Assembly: GCA_014773175.1 (NCBI GenBank)
Contig: VXCM01000217.1
Coordinates: 372,001-436,000 of the forward strand
DNA from: Lucifuga dentata
Taxonomy: Eukaryota > Chordata > Actinopteri > Ophidiiformes > Bythitidae
Reading direction: 5' to 3'
DNA: 64,000 nt
A program made the translations under genes and the position numbers. Of the stretch, positions 13,856-26,785 are shown one piece after another (position 1 is the first letter of the stretch; every line of letters begins with the position of its first letter). The notes under the pieces are model-generated. The model was not told the DNA's origin. It searched no databases and worked only from the letters and a program-made list of their open reading frames with translations.

Positions 13856-14010
13856 AGGCTAAACAGACAAACTGTCCATTGGAGGATCTTCCAGATGAAT
13901 TAAAGAGAATAAAAGAACAAAGCACGTTATGCTGGAGGAGGATATGGAGCAATCAAGTGGATTTTTCCCAACCTGGCAAACCAGAATTTCCACCTCTTTT
14001 TAGTTTTAAG
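13856..14010 (+). CDS. unassigned exon-like segment, 51 codons
   Basis: A strong acceptor (TGTTGTTTTTTTCAG) and donor (TTTTAAG/gtatgt) border an open frame with balanced composition. It starts EAKQTNCPLEDLPDELKRIK and continues with LCWRRIWSNQVDFSQPGK. It would be entered in phase 1 and left in phase 0. I do not recognise the protein. A Lys/Glu-rich frame at about 13107-13199 could be a neighbouring exon, but the phases do not join directly. It may equally be a relic or chance. Confidence 0.25.
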
Positions 14011-15778
14011 GTATGTCCTATTAGGAAGTCATATCTAAACCAATACAGTTCACCTTTCACACCCATTTTTTACTTTTTACTTTACTTCTTTGCCTATGTG
14101 CATGTAGATACATGATCTATACAGTATAATAAGTTACTTATGCAACAAAAAATATAACTATTTGCATGTTTCTCATGAGTATGTGAAAGAAAGAAANTAA
14201 GTTACTTATGCAACAAAAAATATAACTATTTGCATGTTTCTCATGAGTATGTGAAAGAAAGAAATATTTACAGTGAAAGACAGAAGTATGTATGTCAAAT
14301 AGAAATAGAAAATGTTGGTTGCACACATGCACTTCCACATGCACACAATTACGTTTTAAATCATTTATGCTGGCCACCGCTGAGCGTGTCCATGACAGCG
14401 GCGTGCATGCCAGGCCTCTGTCCTGGCACTCGGGTTGACAGCTCAGCCTGAAACATGAGGACAAATGGAGCTGGGAGTCTCTGGGGGGCTGGATAGGATC
14501 TTTCTGCACCTCTGTGTCCCACACATCTGGCCCAAGGCGCTGCTGTTATGGCTGGANGGGGGGGTAATAATGGTGGATTTTTGGTACTCAAGACACGTCT
14601 TCCAGTTGCAGAGCCCCGCAGCTGTTCTGTGGTCTCTGGCTCTTTCCCTCTGCAACGTTCCATATTATCGTTAATAAATCTGAGAAGATTAAGAGGCTTA
14701 CGGTACGTGGCTCATCTGAATGTCTAAAGAAAAGGATTCCTGATTGTTATTTATATGCCAATGTATCTATGCAGTTGTAACTTATTGTTGCTTGTTAATA
14801 ACTGCAGTGACTGTAATCACAGTGGGCCCATCAGTGCTCTGTTTGACATAAATTTGGACGTTATCCGTAGAGACAAATACTTCAGTGAGGCCCATATTGT
14901 GCTGCTGCCTGGTCAACAGACACATTCTGGGCGTTTTACATGTGCAGTACTAAATATAACTGGATTTAAAATGAAATATGTCTATGATGTACAAATATTT
15001 TTTATTGCTTGTAACTTTAAAAATGAGTCTGCACAACTTTTCCTAAACAGCGGCCGCTGTGGTCAGTTGGGAGTTAATGGAACATTGGATTTTCCTGCAT
15101 TCCCCAAGATTCCCTTTAGTTAGTTGCTGTGATGGAGTCATGATGTGTCAAGAAAACAACCGAAAGAAGAGCTGACAACAACATATTTTGTCTAGTTCTT
15201 GTTTTATTCTGATGACAAAACCATTGAAATGTGTATCTGTGACATATTTAAACCGATCGTACTCAGTAGCATCTAGCTAAATTTAGTCAGCCACAGCTGC
15301 CGAATGATCAAAAACCAGCAAAGCACAGTAAAAAGTAGTAAAACCTCTGATGTATTTCACTCAGTGAAAACACACCATTTTTAGGTGCTCCCTATTCTTA
15401 AAAGCTTGCTCTGTTCTGATTGGCCAGCTGAATCATACCTGACCTGGCAACACCCACAGCCTGTGACATGCGGATGCTGGCCAAACACTTCTTCACTATT
15501 CTTACCAGGTGTGTAGGCGGGTAAATGTAAATGTGTTGTAATGTAAACACGTTATAGAAGTAAAGGACCAATCAAAAAATGTTTTCAGGGCAGCTCAGGA
15601 CCTATGGGTTTGTTTTAGCTGATGCATTTCTAGGCGTAAGTCTCAAGTTTTGCAACTTTTATGTTTCTAAACATGTATATTACAGCCTTTACACATTTTT
15701 ATATGCATTAGGCTCAGAACTTATCAATCAGCACTGCTATAGCTTGCCCTAACACACTTACACCATTTTCAGGGCTCT

Positions 15779-15832
<54 letters not shown>

Positions 15833-15849
15833 CAGATAGATAGATAGAT
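15779..15849. repeat. (GATA)n microsatellite
   Basis: About 17 GATA units with one GACA variant. Confidence 0.98.
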
Positions 15850-16334
15850 CTCCTCGTTAGCGGTTGGCTGAATATAACAGCCTCGTAAACCGTCTGAATA
15901 TTTGGTGTGTCTGTGGTGCTTTTGTTTGATTACATTCCATTTTCTCTCCCACAGCTCCACCAGGCGGCTGCTCGCTTCGCCTCTCTGAACCCGCTGTGGT
16001 CCGTCAGCGTTTGAACCTCCTGAAGGGGCTTTCTGAGGTTAGTTAGGGGCTTCTGGGCTCTCTGCAAAAAATATGGCTTTGTCAGAAAAGTTTGTAAGAT
16101 GAAAGAGGTGCTTTTAACGTCCCTGATTTTCAAAGGATTTCTCAGAATACACAGTATCTGCTGGAAGTTCTTGAAGCTCCAAAGCCTCTGTTGAAATATT
16201 GTTTTGTAAGAATCCCCTAAATTCCAATTGGTGAAGCCTCTTATAGAACATATCAAACCATATTGTGAGATATGAAAACGTTTCCTTAGAAAAGTCTGGA
16301 TGGACATGTATGTACATTCAAACGATTATCTGTA

Positions 16335-16885
16335 CTAGGATTAAAAAGTAAGTACATTTACTCAAATACTATAGTTAAATGCAATTTTTTAAGTACTTTT
16401 CTTGAATATTTAAAAAATTTTTTAGCTACTTTGTACTTATACTCCGCTACATTTCAGAAGGAAATGTACTTTTTACTCCTCTACATACATCTAGCGCCTG
16501 TGGTTACTTTACAAATTTAATCTCAAAATTCAACATCAGATGAATCCTGAAATACTGAGCACACCCGAAAAACATCAGAACTCCAATATTTGGGTAAAAT
16601 ACTTGCCAATTTTGGTGATTTTTTTTTTTAATTTTTTCACTTTAGAATTACAAACTCCAAATTGATCATGCAACGTTGGATGAAAAACCTTCTTTCTCCA
16701 ATTTTGGGGATTTTCATTACTGATGAATTAATATGTATCTGGTACATGTGTTTTTACTTTAGATGAGAATTAGTTACTCATTTTTAGTTAAGTAGAATTT
16801 TGAATTTAATTGTAATAGAGCGTATTTCCATTTTGGTATTAATACCTTTACTTAATTAAACCATTTAATTTCTTCTTCCACCGCT
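16335..16885. repeat. fish 'TACTTTTACTCC' dispersed repeat, full copy
   Basis: It contains GTACATTTACTCAAATACTA, TACTTATACTCCGCTACATT, TTACTCCTCTACATACATCT and the end CTTTACTTAATTAAACC...TTCTTCCACCGCTG. Same family as at 4095. Confidence 0.6.
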
Positions 16886-17934
16886 GTTAAAGACTTTTGA
16901 TTCTCATTAAACAGTGAGTAACTCCAGCTGGTATGCATGAGGGCAACACATCACACACACACGTTTTTGTTACTTTCATGATCAGGCCTACGGACAGCGT
17001 GTTTCTTGGTGGGATTAGTGGGATTGCTTTGATGTGGGTTGTGCCCTGCTGCGAGTGTGTGGGCAGGCCTCTCTCTCCTGTGTGTGGCAGGGTGGAGATG
17101 AGGGGGTACATGCAAACCCCCTTTTGACTCAGACGGTGTTTAGATGTAGTGCGTGACCTACAGCGCACCGTAAACCAGCACATTCAGGAACAAATACATA
17201 GAACGCCAATCCTGGCAACTAAGGCAAACACATCTGATCACAGCTTGCTCATTTAGCCACATCTGTGTGTGTTACGTGTGTGTGCACTGTTCATTTCTGT
17301 GGTTTCTAACAGGCTATAGTGTGTCCCGCCAAGTCCAGGTAGCTGATTTGAAAACAAAATAAACTCAGGAAGCATTAATAACAACTCTGGCAGACAGAAA
17401 TACTGAAAGCTTCCATCATTATAAAGCCTCCATATGTGTTATAAGAGTCTGATTTAAAGCACAATCAGTCAGTTAGCATTTCTAAATATAGGTTGCTGAG
17501 GGAAAGATAGAAAAACTGATGCAATGACAGCAGTTCACTTTATTTACATGGCAGACATGTATGACTTATACTATAACTGGGAAATCAGAGCTGTGTCCTA
17601 ATTTTATACTTTATAGTAACAGTATTCAGTTTTTACTGTTTACTACAATGTACCATTTTGCAGCTTGTATGCAATACATTTAAAAACATGTTACAAAGTT
17701 AAAGCACAACATTTTTACCAGTGATTAAATGTTTACATTTTGCATTGCATTGTGGGGCAGTACTTGTATTTGTATGCATTTATCTAACATGGAATCTGCA
17801 TATTAATCAAAAGATAAAAGTGTCAAAGTTAGCCAGTACTTACGAGTTTTTTTCTGTCGCCCCTTGTATCCATCAACAGCACTTTGCAAAATAAAGCCAT
17901 ATTAGTTTGCATACTATATTGTTTAAAAAACAAC

Positions 17935-18020
17935 TTAAAGGACCATACTGGTGGTTTTGCATGTGTAAGCCCATTAAATACTACCTGCATACATGTTACA
18001 TTGCTGACTCATGTTATTAG
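17935..18020. mobile_element. MITE family A, solitary end
   Basis: TTAAAGGACCATACTGGTGG and TACCTGCATACATGTTACAT match the older subfamily; the rest is missing. Confidence 0.65.
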
Positions 18021-18926
18021 AGGGTCAGTTGAGTTTTACAATAGAGAAAATTCAGAGATGGGGCAAAGAATTCTGGGTAAGTTGCCAAGAATCAACTAGA
18101 TATTAACAGTAGCAGTAACAGTAAAGTGAGTAAAACTTATACTGCACATCCAAAAATGAACCATTGTGTTGGCAAAAATACATAAATTAAACTTCTGAAG
18201 AAGAGTCACGTTGAAATATCGTGCAAAACGGTTTAGGAGGTTTACCATCCAGTATCATGGTGTCTTCTTCAGAAATTGTATTTAACTTAAATATGAACAG
18301 ATGTTTGCATTTAACAATCAAACCCATTATTTGAATGTATTAAGCAAAGTTTTACTCATAGAAATCCTGTGTGTTACCTCAATGTTGATATTTCCTAAAA
18401 CATCAGTACAAGAGCTCTGAAGGCTCTTGTACTTGTGTGATAGTACAACACGCATTCCAGTAACAGCAGTGTTGCATGCTGGGAGGAAGAAGAAAAGCTT
18501 TGAATGGTAAATCACAAATGGCCTGTGATATTTTCCTGCGGTGACTCCTGAACGGCTCACACACCTCCGGCCACAGGCTGATGTTTGTGCTGCTGCTCAT
18601 GCAGAACAGATGACCAGGACTTTTTGGAAATTTTTTTGTTATTGTTGAAGGTTGGAAATCTCTGCATACTGTAGCTTCTGAACACTGAAATAATATTAAA
18701 ATGTGGTGGTGTGGAGAGTGTGTTTGTGTGTGAGGGTTGATTGAAAAGTTCTGAGCCTTGGTAGTAAGATGATGTTTTGGGTGTTTTTGTACATCAGCTG
18801 CATTCAAGTCACGTGTATTTGTATCGCCTAATATTACATGCTATGTGATTAATTTGAGCTTAGTTATTAATTCCGGAGGTATAAAGGTTCTGTGAGTTGG
18901 ACGAGATGTATGATTTCTGGCTGCTC

Positions 18927-19150
18927 ACCATGATAGTGGTTTTAAATATTCACCTGATTTGCCCCACTCAGACTTCCACCTCTTCCCAAACATAAAGGCT
19001 TTAGCTGGAACGAGTTTAGCCTCACCTATGGAGGATTTTTTTTTTGGGATAATTTCAGGACTTTCTATAAATCTAGGACAACGTGCTTTTAGCATTGTTA
19101 GCAGAAGAGTGTCAAGTTGGAAGGAGATTATTTTGAAAAATAAACTACAA
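18927..19150 (+). pseudogene. mariner-family transposase relic (C-terminal part)
   Basis: The frame starting at 18927 reads HHDSGFKYSPDLPHSDFHLF, matching the mariner YSPDLxxSDFHLFP block that carries the last catalytic Asp. It continues with an eroded C-terminus (SSWKEIILKNK). A possible 5' end lies at about 18731 (GATTGAAAAGTTCTGAGCCT). Most of the transposase is missing, so it is inactive. Confidence 0.65.
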
Positions 19151-21820
19151 TACCTCTTCTATGCTGGGCTCACAGACTCTAACCAGCCTCTGTGGGATCA
19201 AACACTCTTTGTGGGAGGAGGGTGGGGTGTATGTCCTCAGTGTAAACACTTCACAGAGAACATCAGTCTATTAACAACAGGTCTGATTATCCTCAGAACA
19301 AAAGCAATCAAGGCTAATGTGATCTCTTCCTTCACTGGAGAAAATACATCAGTCTTTTTTTTTTTTTTTTTNTTTTTTTTTTTTTTTTTGTCAGGATTTG
19401 GTCTCCATGTAAAAGTTCTGCATGAACATTGTTTAGAATAAGATCAGACGTCCACATGTGAACTGGATAAATGATCTGAAGTGGATGTGAAGGGGGTGGC
19501 TAGTCGTGACTTACAGATCACAGATGCCTATTACAAACTGCTGCAGTCATCATTATTGCAGCCACTTCATTTTCCTTACATGATTAGACAGGGATGAGAT
19601 CCAAACCTGATGTGAGGAGTTTTGCTTTGCCTCACTGATGATGAGAGTTAATGCATGCTGTTAGAGTGAAACCTGCTCTTTGTGTGTTTATATGGGAACG
19701 TTCCCAAAACATTTAGTTGTGTTAAAAGTTTGGGATGTGGTGCCATCATGAGGGCACATCAGGTATAGAAAAAATAGAAACCGGCACAGGATTTTTTTTT
19801 TTTTAATCCAGTGAAATCTTGTAGTATTTTTTCTTGAAATTATCATAAAAGTCTAGAAGCAACAAGTCACTTTCTGGCCAAAGACTAGTAATGTAGACAG
19901 TTCAACACCCGTGATTTGCAAGAGCCTGTGACCTGTTAAACAACATTGGGGTAGCAGGGGCCTACAATGATATCTTTCCATCATAATTGTTGATTTCCCT
20001 GACTTTGCATATCTCCTACTTTACAAAAGCCCTCATGCACTTGTTTCCAGCTGAATCATGCTCGCTTTAAATCCACTTTTTGGACAGTTTCTAGTCATCT
20101 CTTATTAAAAAATTGACTAAATGACTTAAAACAAATCAATCTATCAGTCAGTATCTTGAAATGATTCCGATTCCCTCATGCAAGTTGTGCTAGAGATTGA
20201 ATCATCTTAAAACGAGATCTAGAGGCTTCTTAAATCTGTTTTTTTTTTTTTTTTTTTNTTTTTTTTTTTTTTTTTTTGTAGTTAAAAGTGGTTATGCTGG
20301 TGGAGGGCATTTCATGTACATTGTGAAATAAATCATTGTGTGATGCGTGTTTGCATGTGAGTCTGTGTGTGAGTCAGTAGGTAAGTCTGCACACTCATCA
20401 CTAAGTGAAGGATAATAGTCCTTGATTCCAGTAACTAGTCGCCCCGTAGCCAGAATCACACTTCCTGTGGTCACTGACTAATTCAAGGATCAAAACCCCT
20501 CTCAGTCACTTTCTACGAGAAAAATATGTATGCCCCTACTGCTTGGTCTGCAATTTCCACACCAGCAATGAATGGAAAGTCACATTTTTTTGGTGTGTTT
20601 TCTTACCGGTGTATTCATAATAATCCCACATGTTTTGACAAATCCTCTAGTCTTGCAAGTTTTTCAAACACAGACACGCTACCCTGGATTATTTCATGTG
20701 GTTTTATACCAAGTGGTGACAGTGTGAATTTGTTGGGTTTCTTTACTCTACATGAATATACAGTATGATCCTACACGGAAGTAGTATAGTACAGAAAAGC
20801 AGTAATCATGAATTATAGCTTTGATCTGTGCAGTTTTTAGTAAAGTGGGTCATTTTAAGCCAAAACGTCTGTGGAAGCAAATTGACTTTATAGCATATCA
20901 TAATTTTGTGTTTCAGTATGCAGTTTTCATGGCATGGCTTCTTTTTTTCTTTCTTTTTTTAATCTAACCATCATGTTGTAGGAATAAGGGAGAACAGTCA
21001 AAGAAAAATAAAAGCATGTTTTCTCAAAATATGCCCATCTGTAACTATACATTCTTTGGTTTGTGGGAAAATACACATGATTTACACCATATTTATCATA
21101 AAACCGATATTTTAGTAAGTACGTTGAGTTAATTTCTAATTTCACTTAACAAAAGACAACCATTCCCTTTCATTTGGCCAGTCAGTATTATGTCAGTATT
21201 ATGTCAGTGTTATGTTATGTCAGTGTTATTATGTCAATGCAAGTCAGTATTATGCATTTTTATCATAATTTAAATGACAAATTCGTGCTTTTTTTTTTCT
21301 CTCTTCCCAAAGAAATGTATAAGGAAAGAACAGAGTTAATAAATTAAATTCCCTGCACTTCAGTTGTAATTCATTATCGTAATTTTAGGGTTATAACAGT
21401 CAATGATCAATCTGGAGAGGAGTAGCTGTAGGCCATAATTTGTGTGTATGTACACATCTGGAGTAGCAACAGCTGCAGCTCATTATGTTGTATGTCATAT
21501 TTTTCACAATTGCATGCTGTGAAACATTAAAAAATGTTATTTAGGACTGAAACTTGCAAAAAATGACACAAATTGTCACGTGTTCATGGAAGGAGGTAAA
21601 ATAGCTGCACAAACTGGCACTTAGACACACAAACAGCTGGAAAAGTTCTATTGAAGCTCCGTAAGATGGAGCGTGAATACAATTTAAGATGTTGAATTCT
21701 TTCAGAAAAAGCTCGTCATACCACGTCTCACCACCAGAGGGCAGTACAGAATCTATTTGGCTGGAGGTGACAGGCGCATAAAGAAGAGGACCACTGCTGC
21801 ACAAAGGATGGATTATTGTC

Positions 21821-21868
<48 letters not shown>

Positions 21869-21984
21869 AGATATGAAGTGACCACCACGAGCCAAGCAAA
21901 ACCGGACTGTCAATCAAATCCATTATAGCAAACATGACATTGATTAAATGTTTTGTTGAAGTAACTGTATTTAATTGATCTAAC
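19151..21984. other. noncoding DNA
   Basis: Two poly-T joins (19372, 20258), a TATGTCAGT-type short tandem patch (21181-21250) and (GAT)n. No gene recognised. Confidence 0.55.
21821..21868. repeat. (GAT)n microsatellite
   Basis: Sixteen pure GAT units; it gives false poly-Ser, poly-Asp or poly-Ile frames. Confidence 0.98.
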
Positions 21985-22294
21985 ACGGAGCTGCATGGAA
22001 GAAAATGTATATCTCCGCCAGGGAATATAGTCCCAATAGAAGATGTCTTTTACAGGAAAAAAAAAAAAAATCCCTTATACATTCAGACATACTTGTTAAG
22101 GGCAAACTTTGAAAATTATAATGTGGGTGTATCACCTGAACATTTGATTTTGAAAGATTAAGGGATTTGGCAAAATAACACAAAAACTAAAATATGGTTT
22201 TATGTTTAGGAAAATGGTTGCCAGTAATGTAACATGTACATGAATAGTATTTATTGGGTGTAAACATGCAAAATCACTGGTAGGGTCCTTTTAC
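21985..22294. mobile_element. MITE family A, left-truncated copy
   Basis: It keeps the marker CAGGGAATATAGTCCCAATA and the right end (TATTGGGTGTAAACATGCAA, then TAGGGTCCTTTTA). The left terminal repeat is absent. Confidence 0.65.
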
Positions 22295-22689
22295 TAAAGT
22301 CTTTTGAGACTTGTATTTGACTCATACAGTTTATAGTGTCTAAAAATTATACAACTGAACTTACAGTTACAGCCACAAGAAGGCACTGTTTCTGGAAATA
22401 ATGGAGTTTAATGCATTCATAGGAATAATATTCACTGTGGTCATGTGTTTTGGAATTTATTAACAGTGGGAAACTGAAAGGAAGGCAAATACCTTTACAA
22501 GAGAACATACAGTCATCAGATAAGAGCAGAATCACCTGCAGTTTGCTTCCAAAGGTGAGCTGGAGCTGAGAAAAGAAAAGGAAGAACTCTCACTCTGCAC
22601 ATATTTCCACTAAAAGTGATGAGGAAAATTATGCTTTCTAGTGTCTGCTTTTACTGAATTTGGAGCTATAACACTAGATTATTTCCCGC

Positions 22690-22983
22690 AGCCCCAGTTT
22701 TTTAATGGCTTGTTTTCTCTGCATTGCTAAGCACTGTATTTTCATCTATACTTTTAATTTATCTGTGTTCCCTGTTTTTATTTCTTTGTTTTAAATGTAA
22801 AGCACTTTCATTTGTTTGTTTTTCTTTTTTCTTAATGTAAAGCACTTTGAACTACATCTTGTGTGTGAAAGGTGCTATACAAATAAAGTTTATTATTATT
22901 ATTATTATTATTATNTGAACTACATCTTGTGTGTGAAAGGTGCTATACAAATAAAGTTTATTATTATTATTATTATTATTATA
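22690..22983 (+). repeat. retroelement tail repeat ending in (ATT)n
   Basis: AATGTAAAGCACTTTGAACT, GGTGCTATACAAATAAAGTT and (ATT)n form a tail common to many fish retroelements. 22848-22914 is repeated after the n at 22915, which looks like an assembly artefact. Confidence 0.55.
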
Positions 22984-23499
22984 TCTGTTTTATTAAAGAT
23001 ATGAAAGGTCCTCTAAGTATTTTGTTTGGATCGCATCCCATTCAAAACCGTGAACCCCATCTCCTTCTTTATTTCAGAAACTTCTTACAAATTATTATAT
23101 TCATGTTTTTTTTTCCTTTTATTTACACTTTACAGTTGAGAGAGGGAACATTTTATGTTTTACTAGTCTTTCATCGTCTCGCCTGTTTGCAGAATAAACA
23201 ACTAAATAAATCTGAAAATGCTGTTTTGTTTAATATTGTACGGAATTTCATGTCGCTGGATTTCTCCGGTCGTGTTTCCTCGTATCGAGTGATCCATCAT
23301 CACATACAAATGATCTTCGTTTGGCGTGTAAAATGAATTCCAGCATGTCGTCAGTTCCGTTTCTGGCTGCATTAAAAGAGAAGATAGAGGATTATTTACG
23401 AAGACAACCTGCGAGAATTTGACTTTAGCCTGTTATGTTATTGAAATATTCTTGAACTGGACTTTTAATTGTTTGCTAGGGAACAAACAAACGTCAGTT

Positions 23500-23596
23500 T
23501 CCTGTGAAGTGGGATGCACCGCTGTTAGCTTGTTATTAGCTTCCTCGCTAGCCTGCAGAAAAGCTCCGTGTTTTTCCAACGTGACCAAGCATACCG
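23500..23596 (+). other. arfip2: possible noncoding first exon and promoter area of arfip2
   Basis: A GC-richer patch with GCTAGC-type words ends at a good donor, ACCG/gtaagc (23597). No repeat family is visible in it and it lies upstream of the acceptor at 28091-28092. It is the best-looking 5' UTR exon candidate, but another patch near 26412-26560 cannot be excluded. No TATA box is obvious, and the 5' end given is approximate. Confidence 0.3.
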
Positions 23597-24211
23597 GTAA
23601 GCTTTCCGTTTATAAACCGTCACACTGCCTCACGTCTGGGTTTAAGAATTTATTTTATTTTTGTGGACTTTCTCACTTTCGTAACCCATCAGCTTTACAT
23701 GGTGAAAAAAACACTATTGTTTACCAGTTTTAACCATTACAAGTAGCTTGTTCCTAACAGCTGGAAGCAGGCCTTTCCCAGAAACACATTCATTTCCAGC
23801 TCTAATCAATCGCTCTTTCTTATCAAATATCGATTATTGTTTCTTAATTATTTCATTTAGGCCAAAGTTTAGAGTGTTGGCCAGGTTGGAGAAGATACCT
23901 GTGCAGAGAATGACAGGTACACCTGCACACATGCACCTGTTTGCGCTTCCAGCACGGCTTGGTCTGAGAAGCTCTAATAAGAAAATCCTTGACTTAATCC
24001 TGCATCTTTAAATTATATTATCCGTGTTATGTCGTAAATAAGTAATAAAACACTAATAATTTACCAGGTGTTTGTTTTGTGCTTCAGGTGAACATGTCCC
24101 AGTTCGCATATTTTATTTATTTAATTTATAGTTTCAGTTATTTATACAGTAGAAATTCGAAATTGCTTAAATGTTTAAACCATAGATATAGAAACATGGT
24201 TTAAACAGCTG

Positions 24212-24780
24212 AAAGGACAGTACCGGTGATTTTGCATGGTTAAACCAAAAAAATTAAAAAATAAAATCCCACCTGCATACACCTTGCTGACAACCAATTT
24301 ACAAAACAATACATTTTAGTTTTCCTGTCACTTTGCCAAATCTCCTAATCTTTCAAAATCAAATGTTCAGGTGATACACACATCTTAAAATGCAATGTTT
24401 CACCTGGTAACAGGTATGTCTGAATGTAAAAGAGACGTTTGTTTTTAATTTCTTGGTGAATTCCTTCTTCTCCTGGGACTATATTCCCTGGTGGAGGCAT
24501 ACACTCCCTTTCGTGCAGCTCCGTAAGTTGCTTTGACAAAAAATTGAATAGACATTGTCTTGTTGTGATGGATTACTTATCTCAAGCAAATTTCAAATCT
24601 ATATAAGTTTATTTTTATAGCGTAGTGGAATGAACTGATTCCAATGGTGGTGTGGATGGTTAGAAAAGAAAATTATAAACCCTAACCGCTCCAGTAGTTT
24701 TGGAAAATGTTTGTCAAGTAAAGTATGTACAGGTAGTATTTATTGGGCTTAAACTTGCAAAATCGCCGGGATTGTCCTTT
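24212..24780. mobile_element. MITE family A, older subfamily copy
   Basis: AAAGGACAGTACCGGTGAT at the left and GGGATTGTCCTTT at the right, with the diverged inner words (TTAAACC, CTTGCTGACAACC) and GGACTATATTCCCTGGTGG in the middle. It lacks clear TTAA at either side. Intergenic or in the first arfip2 intron. Confidence 0.75.
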
Positions 24781-25421
24781 GAGTCAAGGTCTTGTAGATA
24801 TTATGCAAACCAACAATCCTGGGCACTCAGATCCATCTACTTTGTTATATCAATATACGACTCTCATTAAATCAGCGTGGGTCTTTATGAAAAAGCCAAA
24901 AGGCCTTTCAGTGGGATGAACACGCAGTACAAAGGGCCGCTGTTAAGACGTCTGAACCTGAGAGCACTGAGTCATCCTGCAGGAGTCCACAAGCACAATG
25001 TCTGATATCTAAAGTCAACAGAGACGTGTCGTACCTGAGGACATGGAGAGGGCTTGCCTCTGTGTGCTTTTAGGCGAGAAAAGCTTTCTGAGGTGAAGTC
25101 AGGTTCAACACAAACAGGCAGCTTCACTCCCAAACCTCAGCCTTTAGCTTCCTGCCAGAAAGTGATCTCAATGCTGAAAACATGCCTTCCTGATATTTTT
25201 AACTTGCACCCACTCAAATGCAGGCAGTGGATCTTTAAAAAAATAAAAATAAAAAACTTGGGTGTTTCACTGATCAAATGATGTAAAAATGAATATTGTC
25301 AAGCTTTGATTGCTTTGCTGTGAAACCCTTATAAACCTGCAGCGCATCACATTAATGCTGTGGTTGGATATATTACTTGTATACTGTAAACCCTGCCAAG
25401 TTTTCCTGCACAATGAATGAA

Positions 25422-25520
25422 GTCTTAAAGGACCATACCACTAATTTTGCTTGTTGAAGCCCAATAAACACAGCCTGGAAACGTGTTACATTACTGCCAA
25501 CAATTTTCCAATTTTAAGTC
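25422..25520. mobile_element. MITE family A, solitary end beside the fold-back element
   Basis: TTAAAGGACCATACCACTAA and GAAGCCCAATAAACACAGCC match the older subfamily end. The fold-back element at 25531 begins right after it, so one may have broken the other. Confidence 0.65.
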
Positions 25521-25530
25521 ATTTTATACC

Positions 25531-26303
25531 ACTAGTGCCTGTTTAAAACTTGCCTGTTCGGAACGGGACTTTATGGTGTGTGCCGCAGCCTGCCATAATT
25601 TAGTTCCGCACGTCCTCGTGAGCTAGCTTTGTTTGCAGTGCCCGTGGAGCGTATCCTGCCGTGATGACTACTTTTTACCAGCACAGCTCAAATCAAGAAC
25701 CGCTCATCCAAACAACTTTGCATGTGACACTGCACGTCCTTGGTTCCTGAGCAAAGAACCTGCCGAATATCAACTTCATACAGTGCCAGGTTCTAGAGAT
25801 GTTGCTGCCACAGACAGACGGATGGACAGAGATTTTTGGCTTTATAGTTAGATATGAGATTGAAGTTCATATATCAAGCAGTTTTTGGGGCGCAGTAATG
25901 CTTGATAATGATCTTGGTATTCAACCATCGCTTAAAACAGAATTACTGCAGTGTTTCTAATATTTATTCAAAACCAAACAATTTTACTACTTGGTAATAA
26001 TAATCTATAAAAACTGTCTGTCTCTGTCCTGTCTGGCACCAATATCTCTAGAACCTGTCACTGTATGAAGTTGAAATTCGGCAGGTTTATTGCTCAGGAC
26101 CCAAGGACGTGCAGTGTCGCGTGAAATTGTTTGGATGAGTGGTTCTCCATTTGAGCTTGCCGGTAAAAAGTAGTCCAAAATATGCTCCAGTCCAGTGCCA
26201 CGGTCTCAAGCACGTGCAGAACAAAATTATAGCAGGCTGTGGCACACACCATAAAGTCCAGCATGCTCCGAACAGGCACGTTTTGAACTGGCACCGTACT
26301 AGT
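25531..26303. mobile_element. fold-back element with about 280-bp inverted arms, ACTAGT at both ends
   Basis: The left arm (25531-about 25830) and the right arm (about 26015-26303) are inverted copies. Matched blocks include ACTTTATGGTGTGTGCC against GGCACACACCATAAAGT, TTGCATGTGACACTGCACGT against GACGTGCAGTGTCGCGTG, and TTCATACAGTGCCAGGTTCT against AGAACCTGTCACTGTATGAA. Both outer edges carry ACTAGT. The spacer is AT-rich. No coding capacity. Confidence 0.8.
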
Positions 26304-26357
26304 ACGGACAAACACGTGTTTCCATGTATTTGACAAACAGTAGCACTGTTTTATCTA

Positions 26358-26361
<4 letters not shown>

Positions 26362-26409
<48 letters not shown>
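26362..26409. repeat. (CT)n microsatellite
   Basis: About 23 CT units with one early interruption. Confidence 0.97.
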
Positions 26410-26412
<3 letters not shown>

Positions 26413-26785
26413 AAGTCCGTGTTTGTGCGCGGTAGTGCTTATGGTCAGAGCTGTTTTTGTTAAGCTGCAGTTAGAGTTGGATTACACGTCTCATTCAGAG
26501 TTTTCACGCGGCCGTCTGTGCTTCAGTGTGAGGACAGAAAGATTTCCGTTTGATTTATTTGCTGTAGCTAAAGTCTGCAAATATTAAAGCTGAGAGAGCT
26601 GGAGAAAGGAGGATTTCTCTTCTTGTGAAGTTATCCAAAACTTTTATCTTGCCTCAGACTCAAGTTATCATACTAGAGATCACATTTAGCCTCAGATCAA
26701 AATTTCCCACAGCCAGTGAAGTCAACACAGAGCAAACGCAATCAGTTAAGGTCAATTTAATCTTAATTTAATGCTTTAGAATCAT

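Larger units (their letters stand above)
14011..18730. other. noncoding DNA with repeats
   Basis: It holds assembly joins at 14197 and 14557, (GATA)n, a full TACTTTTACTCC repeat and a MITE end. The 122-codon frame at 14755-15123 shows no recognisable motif. Confidence 0.55.

Noticed and set aside
14755..15123. 122-codon frame with an exon-like middle (ALFDINLDVIRRDKYFSEAH)
   Set aside because: The bordering splice signals are weak (donor CTG/gtcaac) and no family is recognised. Chance is as likely.
18406..18432. 10-bp hairpin GTACAAGAGC / GCTCTTGTAC as a possible small RNA
   Set aside because: Too short for a microRNA precursor and without conserved context. Such stems are expected by chance in 64 kb.
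21541..21913. Poly-Ser and poly-Ile frames on the - strand
   Set aside because: Products of the (GAT)n microsatellite.
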